6,065 nucleotides of DNA from Chloroflexota bacterium. Its GTDB lineage: Bacteria > Chloroflexota > Dormibacteria > CF-121. Within the stretch, counting starts at the first letter, position 1; every line of letters starts with the position of its first letter. Of the stretch, positions 1 through 6,065 are shown one piece after another. The stretch covers positions 1-6,065 of the forward strand of contig VBFX01000075.1 of assembly GCA_005889395.1 (NCBI GenBank). The letters run 5' to 3'. The translations under genes were made by a program, and so were the position numbers. The notes under the pieces are model-generated. The model was given only the letters and a program-made list of their open reading frames with translations, did no database searches and was not told where the DNA came from.

Positions 1-1
1 C

Positions 2-1597
2 CCGATTCAGCTGCCGATCGGCAGCGCGGAGAAATTCGAGGGTGTCGTCGACCTTATTAATAAGGTCGCGATCACCTATACCGACGACCTGGGCACCACG
101 ATCGAGACCGAAGAGGTCCCGGCCGAGATGAGGGACCAGGTCGAGCTCTACCACAAGCAGCTGGTCGAGGCGGTCGCCGAGTTCGACGACGCCCTGCTGC
201 AGAAGTACCTGGACGACAAGCCGATCGCCGGCCCCGAGATCGTCGCGGCCCTGCGCAAGGGCACCATCAGCAACCGGCTGGTGCCGGTGCTCGCCGGCGC
301 GGCGCTCCGCAACCGCGGAGTGCAGCCGATGCTGGATGCCATCGTCGACTTCCTGCCCTCGCCGCTGGACAAGCTCGGCGTGGAAGGGGTCAACCCCAAG
401 AGCAACGCACCCGAGGTGCGCAAGCCGGCCGACAACCAGCCTTTCGCGGGCCTCGCCTTCAAGATCGCCACCGATCCCTACGTCGGCAAGCTGACGTTCT
501 TCCGGGTGTACGCCGGCACGCTCAAATCCGGCTCCTACGTCTGGAATGCGACGCGCGGCACCAAGGAGCGGGTCGGCCGAATCCTCCAGATGCACGCCAA
601 CCATCGCGAGGAGATCCCCGAGGTCTACGCCGGCGATATCGCCGCCGCGATCGGCCTGAAGCAGACGACGACGGGCGACACCCTCGCCGATGAGAACAAC
701 CCGATCCTGCTCGAGTCGATCGTTTTCCCCGATCCGGTCATCAGCGTGGCGATCGAGCCGCGCACCAAGGTGGACCAGGAGAAGATGGGGCAGGCGCTCG
801 CCAAGCTGGCCGAGGAGGACCCGACCTTCAAGGTCCGCACCGACGAGGAGACCGCCCAGACCATCATCTCCGGGATGGGCGAGCTGCACCTCGAGATCAT
901 CGTCGACCGGATGCTGCGCGAGTTTGCGGTGGACGCCAACGTCGGTAAGCCGCAGGTTGCCTACCGGGAGACGATCAAGCGCAAGGCGCATGGGGTCGGC
1001 CGCTTCATCCGCCAGTCCGGTGGTCGCGGCCAGTACGGCCACGCCGAGATCAACATCGAACCGAATGAGGCGGGCAAGGGCTTCGAGTTCGTCAACAAGG
1101 TCGTGGGTGGCTCGATCCCGAAGGAATACCACTCCGCGGTGGAGAAGGGCATCATCGAGGCGCTCAATAGCGGCGTCCTGGCGGGTTTCCCGGTAGTTGA
1201 CGTCAAGGCGACGCTGGTCGACGGCTCCTACCACGAGGTCGACTCCAACGAGATGGCCTTCACCATCGCCGGGTCGATGGCGGCCAAGGACGGCATGCAG
1301 AAGGGTCAACCGACCCTGCTCGAGCCGATCATGAAGGTCGAGGTCGTGATGCCCGAGGAATTCATGGGCGAGATCCTCGGCGACCTCTCGTCGCGGCGCG
1401 GCCAGATCCTGGGCATGGAAGGCCGGGCCACGATGCAGGTAGTGCGCGCCTACGTGCCGCTGGGCAACATGTTCGGTTACGCCACCGACCTGCGGTCCAA
1501 GACCCAGGGTCGCGCCGTCTACAGCATGGAATTTCATCACTATCAAGAAGTCCCGAAGTCGATCGCCGAAGAGATCGTTGCGAAGTCGAGAGCCTAA
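2..1597 (+). CDS. fusA: Elongation factor G, 3' part (5' end outside window)
   Basis: EF-G is the cytosolic GTPase that drives tRNA-mRNA translocation and, with RRF, ribosome recycling. The reading frame is open from base 2, so the gene is truncated by the window edge; 531 residues are visible of the roughly 690-700 usual, and the P-loop, switch regions and NKxD motif lie upstream. The ATG at 128 is an internal Met, because the upstream codons already encode EF-G sequence (PIQLPIGSAEKFEGVVDL). Visible in order, numbered in the fragment: the end of the G domain with the G5 region (GAALRNRG, 99-106); domain II (~145-235); domain III (~244-322) with GMGELHLEIIVDRM; domain IV (~325-440) with its tip loop GSYHEVDSNEMAF (408-420), which enters the decoding site; and domain V (~441-531) with LSSRRGQILGME. 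The G5 Ala in place of the usual Ser is odd. The gene ends with TAA, 24 nt before tuf. Identification is certain; assignment as the main EF-G rather than a paralogue rests on its position next to tuf. Confidence 0.98.
   Translation, partial: PIQLPIGSAEKFEGVVDLINKVAITYTDDLGTTIETEEVPAEMRDQVELYHKQLVEAVAEFDDALLQKYLDDKPIAGPEIVAALRKGTISNRLVPVLAGAALRNRGVQPMLDAIVDFLPSPLDKLGVEGVNPKSNAPEVRKPADNQPFAGLAFKIATDPYVGKLTFFRVYAGTLKSGSYVWNATRGTKERVGRILQMHANHREEIPEVYAGDIAAAIGLKQTTTGDTLADENNPILLESIVFPDPVISVAIEPRTKVDQEKMGQALAKLAEEDPTFKVRTDEETAQTIISGMGELHLEIIVDRMLREFAVDANVGKPQVAYRETIKRKAHGVGRFIRQSGGRGQYGHAEINIEPNEAGKGFEFVNKVVGGSIPKEYHSAVEKGIIEALNSGVLAGFPVVDVKATLVDGSYHEVDSNEMAFTIAGSMAAKDGMQKGQPTLLEPIMKVEVVMPEEFMGEILGDLSSRRGQILGMEGRATMQVVRAYVPLGNMFGYATDLRSKTQGRAVYSMEFHHYQEVPKSIAEEIVAKSRA
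10..25. repeat. 16-bp perfect palindrome within fusA
   Basis: GCTGCCGATCGGCAGC reads the same on both strands and covers codons for QLPIGSA of EF-G. No spacer or partner copy was seen nearby. Its role, if any, is unknown and chance is possible. Confidence 0.4.
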
Positions 1598-1602
1598 GGA
1601 GG
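1595..1602 (+). promoter_or_regulatory. Shine-Dalgarno-like TAAGGAGG overlapping fusA stop
   Basis: Eight bases beginning with the fusA stop codon match the canonical 16S 3'-end complement (TAAGGAGG). The motif ends 19 nt before the tuf ATG, too far for direct initiation. It may hold or re-bind ribosomes terminating on fusA and feed the nearer site at 1611-1616. The match is seen in the sequence; the function is inferred. Confidence 0.5.
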
Positions 1603-1610
1603 ATTCGAAG

Positions 1611-1616
1611 AAGGAG
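1611..1616 (+). promoter_or_regulatory. Ribosome binding site of tuf (AAGGAG)
   Basis: AAGGAG lies 5 nt before the ATG at 1622, close to ideal spacing. It is the clearest ribosome binding site in the window, fitting the high expression usual for EF-Tu, and it supports the chosen start. Confidence 0.85.
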
Positions 1617-1621
1617 TAACA

Positions 1622-2806
<1,185 letters not shown>

Positions 2807-2810
2807 GGTC

Positions 2811-3116
2811 GTGGCCCAGAAGATCCGCATCCGGCTGAAGGCCTACGATCACCGCGTCCTCGACCAGGCCGCGGACAAGATCGTGGACACCGCGCGGCGA
2901 ACCAACGCGTCCACGGCCGGACCCATTCCGCTGCCCACCGAGGTCAACAAGTGGACGGTGATCCGCTCGCCGTTCATCGACAAGGACTCGCGCGAGCAGT
3001 TCGAGATGCGCACCCACAAGCGGATCATCGACATCCTCGACCCGAACCCGAAAGTCGTGGACGCGCTGATGCGGCTCAACCTGCCGTCGGGCGTCAACAT
3101 CGAGATCAAGCTCTAA
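2811..3116 (+). CDS. rpsJ: 30S ribosomal protein S10 (NusE)
   Basis: S10 is a 30S head protein and, as NusE, also binds NusB and NusG in antitermination and transcription-translation coupling. The product is 101 residues, the usual length. It opens with AQKIRIRLKAYDH, carries the S10 signature from A28 to T43 (ending GPIPLPT), and has the conserved block SREQFEMRTHKRIIDI (60-75) with its extended loop. The start is GTG; no in-frame ATG lies upstream near the tuf stop, and the resulting N-terminus matches the family exactly. It begins 4 nt after the tuf stop. A possible Shine-Dalgarno, AGGTGA at 2793-2798, lies inside the last tuf codons, 12 nt from the start, and a weaker TAAGG overlaps the tuf stop. 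In E. coli this gene heads the S10 operon behind a long L4-binding leader; here there is no room for one, so expression probably depends on read-through from tuf and coupled initiation. Confidence 0.98.
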   Translation: MAQKIRIRLKAYDHRVLDQAADKIVDTARRTNASTAGPIPLPTEVNKWTVIRSPFIDKDSREQFEMRTHKRIIDILDPNPKVVDALMRLNLPSGVNIEIKL

Positions 3117-3119
3117 GCC

Positions 3120-3770
3120 ATGGCGACGAAGGGACTGCTGGCCAAGAAGGTCGGGATGACCCAGGTGTTCACCGAGAAAGGTGAGCTCCTGCCGGTCACC
3201 GTGCTCGAGGCCGGGCCCTGCGTCGTCATCGCGCTGCGGGCCGTGCAGAAAGACGGCTACGGCGCGGTGCAGCTCGGCTGGGGCGACGTCAAGGAGAAGA
3301 AGCTCACCAAGCCCAGCGCCGGGCACTTCAAGAAGGCCGGGGTCGCTGCCCATCGTCACGTGCGCGAGGTCCGCCTCAAGGCGGACGCCCCCAGCTACGA
3401 AGTGGGCCAGGCGCTCAAGGCCGATCTCTTTTCGGCCGGCGAGTGGGTCGACGTCACCGGCACCTCGAAAGGCAAGGGGTTTTCCGGCCAGCACAAGCGC
3501 CATCACTTCGGGCGCGGCCCCGTGACCCACGGCTCGCACAACATCAAGCAGCCCGGTTCGATCGGCTCGTCCTCGACGCCCTCGCGCGTCTACAAGGGGA
3601 TGCGCATGGCAGGTCAGCTGGGGAACGCGCAACGGACCACGACGCACCTGAAGGTGGTGCGGGTGGACCTCGATCGCAACCTGATCCTGGTCAACGGCGA
3701 CGTCCCCGGCCACAAGAACAGCCTCGTGGTGGTCCGGGATTCGACGCGGCAGCCCAAAGGGAAGAAGTAA
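3120..3770 (+). CDS. rplC: 50S ribosomal protein L3
   Basis: L3 is an early-assembly 50S protein that binds 23S rRNA near its 3' end; its long loop reaches toward the peptidyl transferase centre. The product is 216 residues, in the normal range. It starts with the typical GLLAKKVGMTQVF (5-17) and contains the full L3 signature from F104 to H128 (DVTGTSKGKGFSG core). The central extension PGSIGSSSTPSRVYKG (145-160) and the block RMAGQLGNA (162-170) follow. Serine 152 sits where E. coli L3 has Gln150, the residue methylated by PrmB, so that modification cannot occur at this position. The ATG is 3 nt after the rpsJ stop, with no clear Shine-Dalgarno within 15 nt, which points to coupled translation from rpsJ. 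The last base of the TAA stop is the first base of the rplD start. Confidence 0.98.
   Translation: MATKGLLAKKVGMTQVFTEKGELLPVTVLEAGPCVVIALRAVQKDGYGAVQLGWGDVKEKKLTKPSAGHFKKAGVAAHRHVREVRLKADAPSYEVGQALKADLFSAGEWVDVTGTSKGKGFSGQHKRHHFGRGPVTHGSHNIKQPGSIGSSSTPSRVYKGMRMAGQLGNAQRTTTHLKVVRVDLDRNLILVNGDVPGHKNSLVVVRDSTRQPKGKK
3756..3762 (+). promoter_or_regulatory. Probable ribosome binding site of rplD (AAAGGGA)
   Basis: A purine-rich AAAGGGA within the last rplC codons ends 7 nt before the ATG at 3770. Together with the overlapping stop and start (TAATG) it supports this start over the in-frame GTG at 3443, deep inside rplC. Confidence 0.6.
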
Positions 3771-4408
3771 TGGCGGAGACGAAGAAGTCCTCGGCCACGG
3801 TCTATGACCGCGACGGGAAGGAGAGTGGCCAGGTCGAGCTGCCCGAGTCCGTGTTCAACGCCCCGGTGAACGCGGCCGTGCTGCACCAGGCCGTGCGCCG
3901 TCAGCAGGCGAACGATCGCCAGGGCACGCATGCCACCAAGACCCGCGGCGAGGTGTCCGGCGGCGGGAAGAAGCCCTGGAAGCAGAAAGGCACCGGTCAC
4001 GCCCGCCAGGGCAGCACTCGGGCGCCTCAATGGCGCCACGGCGGCACGGTTTTCGGCCCGCACCCGCACACCTATGAGCAGAAGATGCCGCGCAAGCAGC
4101 GCCGCCTGGCGCTCCGCTCGGCGCTCTCGGTGAAGTCGCAGGACGACGCCGTACGCGTCGTCGAGGAGATCGCGCTGGACGCGCCCAAAACGCGCGTCAT
4201 CGCTGACCTCTTCGACCAGCTGGGCGCGGGCGCGCGGACGCTGTTCGTCATTCCCGAGCACGACCTGATGCTGGAGAAGTCGACGCGCAACCTGGCGGGC
4301 GTCAAGACCATCCTGGCGCAAAACCTCAATCCCACCGACGTGCTGACCGCCGACACCATCATCTTCACGCGGTCGGCGTTGACCCAGGTCGAGGAGTGGC
4401 TGGCATGA
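3770..4408 (+). CDS. rplD: 50S ribosomal protein L4
   Basis: L4 binds 23S rRNA domain I early in 50S assembly and, through an extended loop, lines the narrow part of the peptide exit tunnel together with L22. The product is 212 residues (E. coli 201). Its variable N-terminus leads into YDRDGKESGQVELPESVF (12-29). The tunnel loop runs about 52-98 and contains GGGKKPWKQKGTGHARQGS (64-82); K73 corresponds to E. coli Lys63, where changes give macrolide resistance, and it is wild type here. The C-terminal Rossmann-like half includes DAPKT (137-141) and ends QVEEWLA. The start shares one base with the rplC stop, and the TGA stop overlaps the rplW start by 4 nt. In gamma-proteobacteria L4 represses its own operon via the S10 leader; no such leader is present here, so control must differ or lie further upstream. 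A GC-rich inverted repeat lies at 4142-4162 inside the gene. Confidence 0.98.
   Translation: MAETKKSSATVYDRDGKESGQVELPESVFNAPVNAAVLHQAVRRQQANDRQGTHATKTRGEVSGGGKKPWKQKGTGHARQGSTRAPQWRHGGTVFGPHPHTYEQKMPRKQRRLALRSALSVKSQDDAVRVVEEIALDAPKTRVIADLFDQLGAGARTLFVIPEHDLMLEKSTRNLAGVKTILAQNLNPTDVLTADTIIFTRSALTQVEEWLA
4142..4162 (+). repeat. 8-bp GC-rich inverted repeat within rplD
   Basis: GACGACGC (4142-4149) is perfectly complementary to GCGTCGTC (4155-4162) across a 5-nt loop, giving a strong potential mRNA hairpin. No T-run follows, so it is not an intrinsic terminator. It lies in codons for QDDAVRVV of L4 and may be a by-product of GC-rich codon choice. Confidence 0.4.
4391..4396 (+). promoter_or_regulatory. 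Ribosome binding site of rplW (GAGGAG)
   Basis: GAGGAG at the end of rplD lies 8 nt before the ATG at 4405. This decides between that ATG and the in-frame GTG at 4396, which overlaps the motif itself. Confidence 0.75.
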
Positions 4409-4695
4409 GAGCAGCCGTCGAGGTGATCCAGCGTCCGCTCATCAGTGAGAAGAGCTACGCCGCGATGGCGACCGGCAAATACCTCTTCCGGGTACACCCG
4501 AGGGCGACCAAAACCGAGATCGCGCTCGCGATCGCGGAGGCCTTCAAGGTCGAGGTCGTCAGCGTCAACACCATGCACGTCCGCGGCAAGGAACGCCGCC
4601 GGGGCAAGACCCACGGCTTCCAGTCGAACTGGAAAAAGGCGGTCGTCACGCTGGCAGAAGGGCAGAAGATCGAAAGCATGTTCCAGGGTGTTTGA
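4405..4695 (+). CDS. rplW: 50S ribosomal protein L23
   Basis: L23 sits at the mouth of the peptide exit tunnel on 23S rRNA domain III and is the docking point for trigger factor and SRP. The product is 96 residues, normal for bacteria. Features are VIQRPLISEKSY (7-18), whose SEK glutamate (E15) corresponds to the E. coli Glu18 used by trigger factor; KYLFRVHPRATKTEIALAI (25-43), including the usual first beta strand and helix; VVSVNTMHVRGKERRRG (51-67); and the L23 signature beginning KKAVVTLA (77-84). The start was placed at the ATG that overlaps the rplD stop (ATGA); the GTG three codons earlier would add only MAG and lies within the ribosome binding site. The gene ends with TGA, 3 nt before rplB. 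Confidence 0.97.
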   Translation: MRAAVEVIQRPLISEKSYAAMATGKYLFRVHPRATKTEIALAIAEAFKVEVVSVNTMHVRGKERRRGKTHGFQSNWKKAVVTLAEGQKIESMFQGV

Positions 4696-4698
4696 TCC

Positions 4699-5544
4699 AT
4701 GCCGATAAAGAAGTACCGCCCCACCTCACCTGGCCGCCGCTTCATGTCGGTGAGCGCCTTCGACGAGGTGACCACGACCAAGAAGCCGCAGAAGCGCCTG
4801 CTCGTGTCCCTCAAGACCGATGCCGGCCGCAACGCGCAGGGAAAGATCACCGTCCGCCACCAGGGCGGTGGCCACCGAAAGCTGTACCGGATCATCGACT
4901 TCAAGCGCGACAAGCTGAACATCCCGGCGACCGTCAGCGCGGTCGAATACGATCCGAACCGCAGCGCCCGAATCGCGCTGCTGACCTACGCCGACGGCGA
5001 GAAGCGCTACATCCTGGCGCCCGTCGGCCTGACGGTGGGTGACAAAGTGATCAGTGGCCCGGAGGCCGACATCAAGCCGGGGAATGCGTTGCCGCTCGCG
5101 AACATCCCGCTGGGCAGCACTGTGCACAACATCGAGCTGAGCCGCGGCAAGGGCGGCCAGGTGGTCCGTTCGGCCGGCATGTCGGCGCAGTTGCTGGCCC
5201 GTGAGGGGGACTACGCCCAGATCCGCATGCCGTCCGGCGAGGTGCGGCGGATCGCGGTCATCTGCTACGCGACGGTCGGCCAGATCGGCAACGTCGAGCA
5301 CGAAAACGAGAACGTGGGCAAGGCCGGCAAGAGCCGCTGGCGTGGCAAGCGCCCCGCCGTTCGCGGCGTCACCATGAACCCCTTCGACCATCCGCATGGT
5401 GGTGGGGAGGGGCGTTCGGGCCCGGGCGGCAACCCGAAGACGCCCTGGGGCAAGCCGGCGCTGGGATTCCGGACCCGTCGCAACAAGAAGACGAAGAACA
5501 TGCTCGTTCGACGCAGACCACCAAAGCGGAAGAGTAAGGGCTAA
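4699..5544 (+). CDS. rplB: 50S ribosomal protein L2
   Basis: L2 is a primary 23S rRNA-binding protein needed for subunit association and for assembly of the peptidyl transferase centre. The product is 281 residues (E. coli 273). It begins MPIKKYRPTSPGRR and has the OB-fold part with GKITVRHQGGGHRKLYR (48-64), then the SH3-like part with GNALPLANIPLGSTVHNIE (128-146). The C-terminal region holds the L2 signature from P219 to D230 (PAVRGVTMNPFD), directly followed by HPHGGGEGR; H231 corresponds to the functionally important E. coli His229. The tail is very basic (RTRRNKKTKNMLVRRRPPKRKSKG pattern, 258-281). Phe229 replaces the Val usual in MNPVDH, at a position the family signature leaves free. 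The ATG follows the rplW stop by 3 nt with only a weak AGGGTG upstream, so translation is probably coupled. Confidence 0.98.
   Translation: MPIKKYRPTSPGRRFMSVSAFDEVTTTKKPQKRLLVSLKTDAGRNAQGKITVRHQGGGHRKLYRIIDFKRDKLNIPATVSAVEYDPNRSARIALLTYADGEKRYILAPVGLTVGDKVISGPEADIKPGNALPLANIPLGSTVHNIELSRGKGGQVVRSAGMSAQLLAREGDYAQIRMPSGEVRRIAVICYATVGQIGNVEHENENVGKAGKSRWRGKRPAVRGVTMNPFDHPHGGGEGRSGPGGNPKTPWGKPALGFRTRRNKKTKNMLVRRRPPKRKSKG
5535..5540 (+). promoter_or_regulatory. Probable ribosome binding site of rpsS (TAAGGG)
   Basis: TAAGGG in the last rplB codons ends 7 nt before the ATG at 5548. It is a partial match to the Shine-Dalgarno consensus at good spacing. Confidence 0.6.
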
Positions 5545-5547
5545 AAC

Positions 5548-5832
5548 ATGTCACGTTCAACGAAGAAGGGACCGTTCGTTCATCCGTCGCTGATGAAAAA
5601 GGTGACGGCGATGAATCAACAGAAGGAGAAGAAGGTGATCAAGACCTGGTCGCGAGACTCGAGCGTCTTCCCCGAGATGGTCGGGCATACGCTCGCGATT
5701 CACGACGGGAAGAAGCACGTGCCGATCTTCATCACCGAGAACATGGTCGGCCACTTGCTGGGTGAGTTCGCGCCGACCCGCCGCTTTCGCGCCCACGGAC
5801 ATCACACGGAGAAGTCGACCACCCTGAAATAA
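5548..5832 (+). CDS. rpsS: 30S ribosomal protein S19
   Basis: S19 is a 30S head protein that pairs with S13 and touches the A-site tRNA and the A-site finger bridge. The product is 94 residues, the usual length. The N-terminus MSRSTKKGPFVHPSLMKKV fixes the start. The block IKTWSRDSSVFPEMVGHTLA (31-50) and the S19 signature from D53 to T77 (DGKKHVPIFITENMVGHLLGEFAPT) are clear. Leu70 replaces the lysine of the usual VGHKLGEF, and TRRFRAHG (77-84) replaces the common TRTFRGHG; both are substitutions at usually conserved positions, but the fold motifs are intact. Codon use is somewhat A-richer than in neighbouring genes at the 5' end because of many lysines. The ATG is 3 nt after the rplB stop and the TAA stop is 2 nt before rplV. 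Confidence 0.98.
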   Translation: MSRSTKKGPFVHPSLMKKVTAMNQQKEKKVIKTWSRDSSVFPEMVGHTLAIHDGKKHVPIFITENMVGHLLGEFAPTRRFRAHGHHTEKSTTLK

Positions 5833-5834
5833 CA

Positions 5835-6065
5835 ATGGAAGTGCAAGCAAAGGCCAAGTGGGTCAGGACCTCGCCGCGGAAAGTGCGACTCGTCGCACGG
5901 ACGCTGCGCGACCTGCCGGTGAGTGAGGCGCTGGTCGCCTGCTCCTTCATGCCGAAGGCGGCCGCGCGGGACGTAGCCAAGGTGATCCGCTCCGCCCAGG
6001 CGAATGCCGAGAACAACTTCAACCTGGTCAAGGACGACCTGGTCATCAAGGACATCCGGGTCGAG
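5835..6065 (+). CDS. rplV: 50S ribosomal protein L22, 5' part (3' end outside window)
   Basis: L22 contacts all 23S rRNA domains and sends a beta hairpin down the peptide exit tunnel opposite L4. The window ends in frame after 77 codons without a stop; the full protein is usually about 110-120 residues. The visible part starts MEVQAKAKWVRTSPRKVRLV (1-20), matching the family's AkaryvRiSPRKvrLV opening, and continues with EALVACSFMPKAAARDVAKV (31-50) and IRSAQANAENNFNL (51-64), the conserved helix and A-NAENN motif. The tunnel hairpin, where macrolide-resistance changes occur, is beyond the edge and cannot be judged. The ATG lies 2 nt after the rpsS stop (TAACAATG) and lacks a nearby Shine-Dalgarno (a GGAGAAG at 5808-5814 is 20 nt away), so coupling to rpsS is likely. 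Confidence 0.96.
   Translation, partial: MEVQAKAKWVRTSPRKVRLVARTLRDLPVSEALVACSFMPKAAARDVAKVIRSAQANAENNFNLVKDDLVIKDIRVE

Noticed and set aside
128..130. ATG at 128 as the start of fusA
   Set aside because: Codons from base 2 to 127 in the same frame encode conserved EF-G sequence, so this is an internal Met.
690..1196. Plus-strand open frame of 168 codons inside fusA
   Set aside because: Out-of-frame Arg/Ser-rich translation of the EF-G gene, with no independent start signal.
1578..1606. Possible promoter before tuf (TTGCGA and downstream)
   Set aside because: No acceptable -10 hexamer (GGATTC) lies 17 nt from the candidate -35.
3443..3769. N-terminal extension of L4 from a GTG at 3443
   Set aside because: The extra 109 residues are an out-of-frame reading of rplC and match nothing in L4; the ATG at 3770 gives a normal-length L4.
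3983..4015. His in the L4 loop GTGHARQGS in place of Arg of E. coli GTGRARSGS
   Set aside because: From memory, His at this position occurs in L4 of several other bacterial groups, so it is not a special or resistance change.
3614..4321. Minus-strand open frame of 235 codons across rplC/rplD
   Set aside because: Shadow of rplD in the opposite frame; Arg/Leu/Ala-rich with no family resemblance.
4396..4404. GTG start for L23 three codons before the ATG
   Set aside because: The GTG overlaps the GAGGAG ribosome binding site, whereas the ATG at 4405 has correct spacing and the ATGA overlap.
4527..4536. Palindrome CGCGATCGCG in rplW
   Set aside because: Explained by GC-rich codons for a repeated Ile-Ala-Leu-Ala-Ile-Ala stretch; short and common in such DNA.
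5374..5400. Phe in L2 MNPFDHPHGG instead of MNPVDHPHGG
   Set aside because: The position is free in the L2 signature and all functional residues around it are kept; noted in the gene entry only.

Overview
The window is a compact, GC-rich stretch of the bacterial translation-gene superoperon, read entirely on the + strand. It runs fusA (3' part) - tuf - rpsJ - rplC - rplD - rplW - rplB - rpsS - rplV (5' part). This is the end of the str operon (EF-G, EF-Tu) joined directly to the S10 operon (S10, L3, L4, L23, L2, S19, L22). Both ends cut through genes: the first ~160 residues of EF-G lie upstream, and the end of L22 lies downstream, where rpsC/rplP/rpmC would be expected.

Layout: fusA 2-1597, tuf 1622-2806, rpsJ 2811-3116, rplC 3120-3770, rplD 3770-4408, rplW 4405-4695, rplB 4699-5544, rpsS 5548-5832, rplV 5835-6065+. 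The largest intergenic gap is 24 nt (fusA-tuf). Every other junction is between a 4-nt overlap and a 4-nt gap, so the genes are almost certainly co-transcribed and largely translationally coupled. No stretch without a gene is long enough to hold an RNA gene, a mobile element, a CRISPR array or a classical S10 leader, and I see no intrinsic terminator or convincing promoter.

Organism: a bacterium with GC-rich DNA, strong G/C preference at third codon positions and ordinary bacterial codon use (TAA and TGA stops, one GTG start). EF-Tu is a 394-residue bacterial type with a GHIDHGKT P-loop and no insertion after the switch I region. The fused str-S10 layout and the protein sequences would fit a deep-branching Gram-positive-like or Chloroflexota/Dormibacterota-like soil lineage. 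That placement is a low-confidence guess; a tree of the concatenated ribosomal proteins would decide it.

Together the genes supply the two main elongation GTPases, an early-assembly core of the 50S subunit (L2, L3, L4, L22, L23) and two 30S head proteins (S10, S19). I found no new biological system here. The points worth a second look are small: a Ser-to-Ala change in the EF-G G5 motif, the leaderless tuf-rpsJ fusion with a GTG start, tandem Shine-Dalgarno sequences before tuf, an internal start signal in rpsS, and a few substitutions at usually conserved ribosomal-protein positions.
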